Origin: a virus
Reading direction: 5' to 3' (one strand)
Virus record (IMG/VR): IMGVR_UViG_3300025083_000139
Location: 1 to 31,287 of that record
DNA: 31,287 nt
Positions 1-7,307 of the stretch are shown piece after piece. The notes under the pieces were generated by a model, which saw nothing but the letters and a program-made list of their open reading frames with translations, had not been told where the DNA came from and made no database searches. Position 1 is the first letter of the stretch, and each line of letters begins with the position of its first letter. The position numbers and the translations under genes were made by a program.

Positions 1-598
1 CGTCTATGTAACTGTTTGAACCATTGTGGTATATCTGTAAATCGCCACCTGTTGCACTGCCAAATGTTGCTTTGTCATTATCAGCAAAGACAATATCGTT
101 GCCATTGGACTGCAAGTCGCCGCCTAATTGTGGAGTTGTATCCTCGACTACGTTACTAATACCGCCGCTTGACGGAAGATTGGTTAGTCCACTTCCATCT
201 CCTGTGACTGCCGTTGCTGCTAGTGTTCCTTGAACAGTTACGCCTGTGGCAGTCGTGTACATTTTACTACTATTATTAAAATAGAACCTCGCGCCACTGT
301 CCTTATCAAACTTGCCCATCATTTCGTTGTTGTCGGTACGAAACATAACGCCACTGCCGTTTGACTTAATGTCGAGAAAACCAGTTCCAGTATCCTCAAT
401 TATTGAATTTGTACCATCGTGCGAAATTTGTAAATCGCCGCCAGTTGCACTGCCAAAGGTTGCTTTATCATTGTCAGCAAAGACGATATCGTTGCCATTA
501 CTTTGCAAGTCACCACCCAATTGTGGAGTGGTGTCTTCCACTACGTTGTCTATAGCGGTTAAATCCGCTATTTGTTCTACCTTAATTTTTTGCGACAT
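1..598 (-). CDS. Second tail-fibre-like protein, 3' end cut by window edge
   Basis: The reading frame opens at ATG 596-598 and runs without a stop to the left edge, so about 199 residues are visible and the C-terminus is missing. It contains two copies of a roughly 45-residue module beginning NVVEDTTPQLGGDLQSNGND and continuing through IVFADNDKATFGSATGGDLQI, separated by a TGDGSGLTNLP linker. The same NVVEDTTPQLGG and TGDGSGLTNLP elements occur in the tail fibre at 970-3918. Such repeated beta-rich modules are typical of shafts of fibre proteins from marine phages, often ending in an S74 chaperone domain; that end lies outside the window. The gene follows the 119-aa ORF by only two bases and is most likely a second receptor-binding or accessory fibre. 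The role is inferred from repeats and position. Confidence 0.75.
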   Translation of the reverse strand, partial: MSQKIKVEQIADLTAIDNVVEDTTPQLGGDLQSNGNDIVFADNDKATFGSATGGDLQISHDGTNSIIEDTGTGFLDIKSNGSGVMFRTDNNEMMGKFDKDSGARFYFNNSSKMYTTATGVTVQGTLAATAVTGDGSGLTNLPSSGGISNVVEDTTPQLGGDLQSNGNDIVFADNDKATFGSATGGDLQIYHNGSNSYID

Positions 599-600
599 AT

Positions 601-960
601 CTATTCCTCGCTATCCACTATTGCATCCCACCTCAAACTATCTTCGTTCCAGACATAAAGTTCACCATCGTTGGGATGTGCTACTGGCGGTTCCCATATC
701 CAGTCTGTACTATTTAGTGTCCAAGAATTGTAGGGTTGTGGTGGATAAAAAACGTCTGCTCTTGCGTCATAATTATAACCAATGCCAGCATAGTTTTGTC
801 TCAAAGGAGTACCGCCTAAAACATGAACACCGTTACGTGTGTTGTAAGAGGTTTGAATCCAACTTCCAGCAGTATCATCAACAAACGTGTCAAAGAAATC
901 AGGTTCAGCGACTATTACGTTTATGACTTTGCCGTTTAATACTTTAGCAAAATGTCCCAT
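601..960 (-). CDS. Conserved marine-phage protein, fibre-associated, unknown function
   Basis: 119 aa, starting at an ATG with an AGGAG Shine-Dalgarno sequence that overlaps the end of the tail-fibre gene region. It opens MGHFAKVLNGKVINVIVAEP and contains GSWIQTSYNTR, GGTPLRQNYAGIGYNYD, PPQPYNSWTLN and a Trp-rich WEPPVAHPNDGELYVWNED C-terminus. From memory, proteins with this pattern are widespread in cyanophages and other marine phages, commonly near tail-fibre genes, and have no settled function. No signal peptide, membrane helix or catalytic motif is visible. It sits between two fibre genes, so a structural or fibre-assembly role is plausible but only inferred. Confidence 0.8.
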   Translation of the reverse strand: MGHFAKVLNGKVINVIVAEPDFFDTFVDDTAGSWIQTSYNTRNGVHVLGGTPLRQNYAGIGYNYDARADVFYPPQPYNSWTLNSTDWIWEPPVAHPNDGELYVWNEDSLRWDAIVDSEE

Positions 961-969
961 TACCTACTC

Positions 970-3918
970 CTATACTGCATATCTAATTATAACTACGCCA
1001 GAACCACCTGCAGCAGCACCTGACACGTTAGTGGATGAGCCTCCACCACCGCCACCAGTGTTTACTGTTCCGGCTGAGATACCTGCGTTATTATTTCCGC
1101 TGCCGCCTCCAGTACCGCCGCCGCCAGAGCCACCTGACGAATTAGCTGTTCCTGAATAGGTGCCGCCACCGCCGCCACCGCCACGGTACACAGTAGTTCC
1201 AGAAATAGCTGAAGCAACTCCATCTCCACCAACACCGCCTTGTGAGTTAGTAGAACCAGTACCAGTGGAATCTGCACCTTGTTGGCCAGCACCACCGCCG
1301 CCACCGCCGCCATGTGTCAAATTAGCTGGAGTGCTACCTCCATCAAAACCTTGACCAGATGTTCCAGAGCCGCCTGCGCCTGTAGCACTGCCACTTGAAC
1401 TGCCGCCGCCACCTGACCCACCTGATCCACCAATTCTATTTGTACCCCAGCTACCGCCGCCACCGCCGCCAAGCGAGGTTATACCATTGAATACTGAGTT
1501 ACTACCGGCAGTTCCTCGTGGATTATTTGCACTATTGCCACCAGTCGCACCAGCACCACCAGCACCTACTGTGACAGTGAAACTACCAGCCGCTACGGTC
1601 ATAGATGCTTCTGCGGTTAAACCACCGCCAGAGTTTTCGCCAGAGACATTACTTCTATATCCACCAGCACCTCCACCAGCACCATGTTGAGCGCCGCCTC
1701 CGCCGCCTCCAGCGACTACAAGATATTCAACTGTTCCACCTGCAGTGACTGTAAATGTACCACTGGTTGTAAATGTATGGATTTTATATCCACCACTTTC
1801 TACAACAGTATTACCACCAGTAGCAGCTACCGTAGCCGAAGAGCCACCGCCAGAGCTTGATGTGCCATCACCTACCAGCCGTGAAGATATGTTTGCTCCA
1901 GTAAAAGGTGCAGTCGTAAATGTCAAGGTTGTACCAGAGACTGTGTAGTCAGTCGTTGGCCTTTGCATCAAGCCGTTGATCGTTACCAAAAGATTATCAG
2001 CGCTATTTGGATCAGTAGTTATTGTAAACGCTGTTGTAGTATTATCTCCAGTGAAGTTGTCTAATGTAATAGCACCGCCGCCAGAGCCACCGGATTGAGC
2101 AACCCAATCATAGTCTGTGCCGTTCCAGCTTAAAACCTCATTTGTTGCTGCGGTTGATTTGTTTAAATGGGCGTCAACATTACTGTCACTGTAAGAAGTT
2201 GCACTAGCACCCCAACTTAAATTACCTGACCCATCTGTTTGCAAAAATTCATTTGCAGAACCGTCAGTGTCTGGAAGTGTCAGCGTGTAGCTTGCAGCAG
2301 CCGAATGTGGTGGCCCTTTAATGGTGATGCCGTGGCTGTTCTGCTCACAGTTAAGAACAAACTGACCAGCGCCTTTTGTGGCGTTACCTTTAAATACAAC
2401 CTTGCCGCTGCCATTAGGGTCAAGGTCAATGTCACCGTTTGATGTGCTAACAATATCCTGATTATTAACATCCAAATTACCGCCAAGTTGCGGAGTTGTG
2501 TCTTCTACTACGTTTGATATACCGCCACCAGCGCCGCCGGATTGAGCAACCCAATCATAGTCAGTACCTGTCCAACTAAGAACCTCATTCGTTGATGCAG
2601 TTGATGTGTTGAGGTGAGCGTCTACCAAAGGCTCTACGTTAGCTGCATCTGTAACGTCTGCTAACTCTTCAATGTTAGTGAGCTTAGTCTTTTCAGCATC
2701 TGTAAAGGCGTTAGTATTAAGTTCAGCCTCATAAGCGGTCTTAATTTCTGCGCCAGTTTGGTCAGCAGTAGCATTATCTTCGATGTTAGTGAGCTTAGTC
2801 TTTTCAGTATCTGTAAAGGCGTTAGTATTAAGTTCAGCCTCATAAGCGGTCTTAATCTCTGCTCCAGTTTGGTCTGCTGTAGCATTATCTTCGATATTAG
2901 TTAGCTTGTTGTCTTTAACTGTAGTAAATGACGCTGTAGTACCATCTAAAACAGAAGAATGTGCTTGAACATCAGAGCCAATAGCAACGCCAAGGTTAGT
3001 TCTTGCAGTACCAGCATTATCAAGGTCACTGAGATTGTTGGCTGCTAGCAAGTCACCGCTGCCGCCAGCAGATTGAACCACCCAATCATAGTCAGAGCCA
3101 TTCCAACTAAGAACTTCACTTGCTGATGCTGTTGATGTGTTTAGGTGGGTGTCAACGTCACTATCACTGTAAGAGGCTGGTAGATTAGTTAGTCCACTAC
3201 CATCACCTGTCAAGGCTGTTGCCGATAAAGTACCAGTGACATCAACGCTTGTGGGGTCTATCACCATCTTTCGTATGCCATTGGCATAAAAGTTAAGAGT
3301 GTTAGTACCAAACCCTAAGTAAGTGTTAGTGTCACCCTCGTGTACTAAATTGTTTTGAATAGAGACATTGTAAGCATCAGTAATGTTGTTACCATTCATG
3401 TCAAGACTGCTATCTGCAGACTTGAGCATAAAGCTAGATGCTTCAACGCCATCAACGGTGTCAGCATCTAAGCCAGAGCCAGTACCATCAACTGTCTTAA
3501 TTTCTGTAAGGATTTCATTAGCAGTCTGTAAGACCTGAGTTCCAGAAAAAACAATGTCTCCTGTCATCGTACCACCACTTAAAGGCAGTGATGGAGAGAT
3601 ATCAGTTAACTCTCTAGTTTCTTGTGCTGCGTGAAAGACCTGAATAGCTGAGTCATCCAAGTCTTCTTCAGTCAACACTGAGCCTGACGCAAAGTCAACC
3701 GCACGTGCTGAAAGGTCTGTGGTACGGCGAACTTGTACGACTGTACCAGTAGCAGGGGCAGAGGTTAGTTGTACAGTAGAGCTAGAAGGAAAAGTAAGAC
3801 CTGTCTCAGCCACACCGTCAACGGTTACACTAATTTCGTTAGTGTCTTGATATGTGAAGGGGATGGAGAACTGCGTAGTCGCGTTATCCCCTGTATAATT
3901 TTCATATGATAAAGGCAT
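970..3918 (-). CDS. Tail fibre protein with T7 gp17-like N-terminus and polyglycine-rich tip
   Basis: 982 aa. The N-terminal ~100 residues (YENYTGDNATTQFSIPFTYQ, then VRRTTDLSARAVDF and EEDLDDSAIQVFHAAQE) match the T7 gp17 domain that anchors the fibre to the tail. The shaft, roughly residues 230-640, holds two tandem 37-residue repeats beginning LTNIEDNATADQTGAEIKTA and three copies of an HLNxSTAxxxEVLSWxGxDYDWV module. Residues 727-982 form a glycine-rich domain opening TVEYLVVAGGGGGG with at least five long Gly runs, ending GSGVVIIRYAV. Comparable Gly-rich domains in other phage adhesins fold as polyglycine-II sandwiches and bind the receptor. AAGGAAAAC precedes the ATG. The fibre should therefore attach to the tail by its N-terminus and contact the host surface through the Gly-rich tip. 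The receptor is unknown. Confidence 0.92.
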   Translation of the reverse strand: MPLSYENYTGDNATTQFSIPFTYQDTNEISVTVDGVAETGLTFPSSSTVQLTSAPATGTVVQVRRTTDLSARAVDFASGSVLTEEDLDDSAIQVFHAAQETRELTDISPSLPLSGGTMTGDIVFSGTQVLQTANEILTEIKTVDGTGSGLDADTVDGVEASSFMLKSADSSLDMNGNNITDAYNVSIQNNLVHEGDTNTYLGFGTNTLNFYANGIRKMVIDPTSVDVTGTLSATALTGDGSGLTNLPASYSDSDVDTHLNTSTASASEVLSWNGSDYDWVVQSAGGSGDLLAANNLSDLDNAGTARTNLGVAIGSDVQAHSSVLDGTTASFTTVKDNKLTNIEDNATADQTGAEIKTAYEAELNTNAFTDTEKTKLTNIEDNATADQTGAEIKTAYEAELNTNAFTDAEKTKLTNIEELADVTDAANVEPLVDAHLNTSTASTNEVLSWTGTDYDWVAQSGGAGGGISNVVEDTTPQLGGNLDVNNQDIVSTSNGDIDLDPNGSGKVVFKGNATKGAGQFVLNCEQNSHGITIKGPPHSAAASYTLTLPDTDGSANEFLQTDGSGNLSWGASATSYSDSNVDAHLNKSTAATNEVLSWNGTDYDWVAQSGGSGGGAITLDNFTGDNTTTAFTITTDPNSADNLLVTINGLMQRPTTDYTVSGTTLTFTTAPFTGANISSRLVGDGTSSSGGGSSATVAATGGNTVVESGGYKIHTFTTSGTFTVTAGGTVEYLVVAGGGGGGAQHGAGGGAGGYRSNVSGENSGGGLTAEASMTVAAGSFTVTVGAGGAGATGGNSANNPRGTAGSNSVFNGITSLGGGGGGSWGTNRIGGSGGSGGGGSSSGSATGAGGSGTSGQGFDGGSTPANLTHGGGGGGGAGQQGADSTGTGSTNSQGGVGGDGVASAISGTTVYRGGGGGGGTYSGTANSSGGSGGGGTGGGSGNNNAGISAGTVNTGGGGGGSSTNVSGAAAGGSGVVIIRYAV
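2072..3177 (-). repeat. Dispersed ~120-nt repeats in tail-fibre gene (three copies)
   Basis: Three copies of a segment coding for (V)DxHLNxSTAxxxEVLSWxGxDYDWVxQS lie at approximately 2072-2199, 2524-2637 and 3057-3177, separated by other fibre sequence. The copies are similar at the DNA level (for example the shared CAACCCAATCATAGTC-type string on the plus strand) and are plausible sites for in-frame recombination within the gene. Boundaries are approximate. Confidence 0.75.
2672..2904 (-). repeat. 111-nt tandem repeat in tail-fibre gene
   Basis: Two near-identical 111-nt units start at about 2672 and 2783 and are followed by the beginning of a third at 2894. They encode the 37-residue LTNIEDNATADQTGAEIKTA repeat. 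Because 111 is divisible by 3, gain or loss of a unit keeps the frame, so the fibre shaft length can change by slippage or recombination. Confidence 0.85.
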
Positions 3919-3930
3919 TTGTTTTCCTTA

Positions 3931-6900
3931 TTAAGTTTCTTTTAGTGATGCTAAAGAATTTAAAATTTGCCTAGCCCCATAGAGGGATGAGAAGGGGAGT
4001 ACCCTTAACATACTTCTAAGTTGACCCTCAGATAATTCTGTATCAGGGCCAATTGACGCAAATAAATCCTTTAGACCCTTAGATACCCCAAGTCCCATAG
4101 ATACAGAGGCTGGTGTAATAGCTCTTGTACTACCATCCATTGTTCCTGTAGCTACTTGATAAAGATAACTGAACAAAGAAGCAGGACCAACTTGGTTCAT
4201 AGTACCAACTAGCCAGTTACCAGCCTTTACTCGTTCCTTCATGTAGTCTGCTTGATCACTACGTCCAATAGAGTTCATCCAAGAACGACTGTAGTACATC
4301 ATGCTGCCCATAAAAGTAGTCACTAACATTGTACGTGCTACTTCTGCAGAATCTCCGTTAGCTGCACGAACACCCATGCGTACTGCTTGTTGTTCTAGTG
4401 ACGATAAAGGGAAAGAAAGAAATTGAAATGCTGTCATACCAATAGGACTACGTAGCCACTTATTAACTGAACCAGCGTTCATTTCTTGTACACTAGTTGT
4501 AGCATCTCTACGCGCAGATAAAGCAAATATATTAGCTAATTCTTTGTCATCCCATTTATCAAGATTTACAGCATCTAATATCTTTTTGTCTTTATCTAAA
4601 TATGTAGAGTGTTTAACTATTTGCTTGTTTATAAGGGTAGCTTGATCCTTAGTGATACCCAATTGCTCTAATTTAATTTCTGAGTAAGGAAGACTACCTT
4701 TACGCGCTGCTGTTTCCCATGATACTGCATAGTTTAAAGATGCTATTCTACGTAGCATGTCAGTAATACCAGTCAGACCTGACATCATAGAGACAAATAC
4801 TCTACTCTTTCCTAGTACTTCATCTAACTTTGTAAACTGTCCAGCAGTTTTGCGAGACTCAAAGATTTCTCCTTCAAATCTACTTTGTGCGCGAGTGAAC
4901 TTAGATACTAGACCATCTGATCCAATACCAGTTGCTGCTGCCATCTCTCTACCTAGACTATCTTTGATCTCACCATTCTCAGCGTCACGTAAAAGCTGTC
5001 TATAACGAGGCACAGTCTTTTTAAGTATCTCAATGGAGTTAGGAACCATGACCATAGGTAGCTCCATAAGAGCAGCCATACCAGCCATGCCCATACTTAC
5101 GCTGTAACTTATTTCCCTAGCTCTATTCATAGTTCTAAGCATACCTGCACTAAGATCAGAACGGTAGATGTGTGTACCCTTGACCATATCATACATATAC
5201 TCAAGTCCACGCCTGTTCTGTTCAGTAGCACCAGCTTTCATAACTTTATTAAGTTGAGTAGCAAAGGTAGAGGCAATATCGTTAGTATCAATACCTCTCT
5301 CAGCTAATGCAATAGCACCAGACATTTGAAAAACGTATGTATCATAAAGATTTTGTACATTCTTTTCTACTAAGTCAGAGAACTTTACTGTCATAATCTC
5401 CCCCTTACGAGGGCCATTGCGAATCTTGACATCAATACTTGTATCAACATCCAATACCATACGAGGTTTTGCTCTGCCAATACCTTTAATTTTAGCACCT
5501 TTGTCAGAAACAAGTTCAACAATAAAGTCTAATTCATCCTCAGGTATACCAACTTGTCGTAAAACTTCCTTAAAATCATCAACATCTAAGTCATTATTAC
5601 CTAACTTCATTCCTAGCTTACCTTCAAAGTCTCTAAACTTTGTCATGTAGCCAGTAGCCAAACGCTTAATAAAGGTATCAATTTCTTGTTTAGTAGCTGC
5701 CTTACCCTTCTTAGCAGATAACTTAGCAGCTACCTTTCTTTCAATCTCAGGCTGTCCTCTACGAATGGCTGCTTCAGCTAGTTCATTAAACACAGGGTTA
5801 TCTGCACCTAACATATCCTCTAGTTTACGAATCTTAACTTGACTACGTAAACGAGGTAGTCCATAATCCTTAATGTCTAACAAAGTATCCTCAAAGAAAC
5901 CAGCTACATTCTTATTTACAGCTTCTTTACCTAAAGCTTCAATGTTAGGACGAAAAGCGTCAGCAATTGCTTGTGCTTCTGGACTTACTTTTTTACCTAA
6001 AAAAGCATCGTAAGCTTCTTCAAAGAGATCATTCTCTCTATTATCTATTACTTCAGTTTTACGGACACGTTTTTTAAAACTCTTAACAGCCCTTTCTACA
6101 GCAGCAGCAGGAATACCTCTAAATCTAGCTTGCGTCCAATCACGTGTTTCTAGCGCACCACCCTTAGCAGCATTAACTGTACCATCAGGATTAGGAAGCC
6201 AACCAGCAAAGGATGTTCCAAGTTTAGAACCAAGAAACCTTGCCTCAGCTACTGTGTCTTTACCAGATAAGTTAGCCATAGATGAAATAACGCCACGTGA
6301 CTTCTGAAAGTCTCCACGTGCAATGGCTACATTAGCCTGTTCTTCAGGACTAAGTTGCTCAAAGGTTCTGGCATCCACACCTGTTCCTGTTAGATTGTCA
6401 GCAGTCTTAAAGTCATCACGTGCCAAAGCTTCCTGAACATACTTTGGACCAAGTACCTCATCGCTATTATTAAAGATAAGGTTTAGTTCATCAGGAGTAA
6501 GGTCTTCCTCATCCACAAACTTACGCCGTGCTGTTTGGATAGCTAGACGCTTGGCACTTTGGTTGATAAAACCACCAATACCAACACCCACAGTACCACT
6601 AATAGCTGTCATAAGCAACAAGTCTTCATTAGTGGTTTCATAGTTACTTTGCTGTCTTAGACGCTCAAGTGCTAATGTTTCTCCTGCAGTAACTCCACCA
6701 AACAAAGCTGCATAGTTTTTTCCTTTAAGGAATTTACTAAGTAGGCTACTTGTCTTAGCTGTAGTTGCTCCCAAGCCAGCCCCTAGGGGACCAGCCCAAG
6801 ATAAAGCAGCACCACTACCTATCATAACTCCTATGTCAGCAGGATCAAATACATCAGATACAACCTGTGCAGCTATACCCTTAATACCAGCCAGACCAAG

Positions 6901-7284
6901 AAGCCGATTGGCTTCCTCAGTCTTTTTAAATTCATTGGCTAGATATCTTGCACGTTCAATACCATTCTCAGAAGCTTCTTCAAGAATACGCTCAATTGCA
7001 TTTCTATTACTAAAGCCACTTGTTAGGTTGGTTACATCCTGTGCAGTGAGTATAGTAGCACCTGCTGAATCAGGGCGGTTAAACTCACCCTTTATATTCA
7101 TATACGTACCTTGAGTAGCTTGACGCTTACCAACTAAGTCCCAAAAGCCAAGGTCTACTACTTCTTCTTCTGCTTCCTTCTGTGCTTTGTACATAGTGTA
7201 GTCACTAACAAAGTCAACTTTAGGAGAAGCAACACTTGTGTTAAACCCAAGGCTTTTTAGAAACTCTTGATTTTCGTCAGCCAT
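3931..7284 (-). CDS. Internal virion protein D (T7 gp16-like)
   Basis: 1117 aa with AGGAG ahead of the ATG. It is the last of the core-protein genes and lies directly before the tail fibre, exactly where T7 carries gene 16, whose product forms the DNA-ejection channel. The protein is long, largely helical in appearance, with hydrophobic Ala/Gly-rich stretches around residues 150-240 (for example GVMIGSGAALSWAGPLGAGLG and a second GTVGVGIGGF segment) and around residues 730-760 (SMGMAGMAALMELPMVMVP), consistent with membrane insertion during ejection. T7 gp16 (about 1318 aa) has a lytic transglycosylase domain at its N-terminus. I see no such domain here, and the shorter length fits its absence. 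The upstream gp15-like protein has a lysozyme domain instead. Assignment rests on position, size and hydrophobic pattern more than on sequence motifs. Confidence 0.75.
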   Translation of the reverse strand: MADENQEFLKSLGFNTSVASPKVDFVSDYTMYKAQKEAEEEVVDLGFWDLVGKRQATQGTYMNIKGEFNRPDSAGATILTAQDVTNLTSGFSNRNAIERILEEASENGIERARYLANEFKKTEEANRLLGLAGIKGIAAQVVSDVFDPADIGVMIGSGAALSWAGPLGAGLGATTAKTSSLLSKFLKGKNYAALFGGVTAGETLALERLRQQSNYETTNEDLLLMTAISGTVGVGIGGFINQSAKRLAIQTARRKFVDEEDLTPDELNLIFNNSDEVLGPKYVQEALARDDFKTADNLTGTGVDARTFEQLSPEEQANVAIARGDFQKSRGVISSMANLSGKDTVAEARFLGSKLGTSFAGWLPNPDGTVNAAKGGALETRDWTQARFRGIPAAAVERAVKSFKKRVRKTEVIDNRENDLFEEAYDAFLGKKVSPEAQAIADAFRPNIEALGKEAVNKNVAGFFEDTLLDIKDYGLPRLRSQVKIRKLEDMLGADNPVFNELAEAAIRRGQPEIERKVAAKLSAKKGKAATKQEIDTFIKRLATGYMTKFRDFEGKLGMKLGNNDLDVDDFKEVLRQVGIPEDELDFIVELVSDKGAKIKGIGRAKPRMVLDVDTSIDVKIRNGPRKGEIMTVKFSDLVEKNVQNLYDTYVFQMSGAIALAERGIDTNDIASTFATQLNKVMKAGATEQNRRGLEYMYDMVKGTHIYRSDLSAGMLRTMNRAREISYSVSMGMAGMAALMELPMVMVPNSIEILKKTVPRYRQLLRDAENGEIKDSLGREMAAATGIGSDGLVSKFTRAQSRFEGEIFESRKTAGQFTKLDEVLGKSRVFVSMMSGLTGITDMLRRIASLNYAVSWETAARKGSLPYSEIKLEQLGITKDQATLINKQIVKHSTYLDKDKKILDAVNLDKWDDKELANIFALSARRDATTSVQEMNAGSVNKWLRSPIGMTAFQFLSFPLSSLEQQAVRMGVRAANGDSAEVARTMLVTTFMGSMMYYSRSWMNSIGRSDQADYMKERVKAGNWLVGTMNQVGPASLFSYLYQVATGTMDGSTRAITPASVSMGLGVSKGLKDLFASIGPDTELSEGQLRSMLRVLPFSSLYGARQILNSLASLKET

Positions 7285-7307
7285 TTATAATACTCCTAGT
7301 ATTTATA

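Noticed and set aside
887-1948. Proline-rich plus-strand ORFs opposite the tail-fibre C-terminus
   Set aside because: They are the complement of the Gly-rich codons of the fibre gene (GGN read as NCC), have no ribosome binding sites, and conflict with a clearly real gene.
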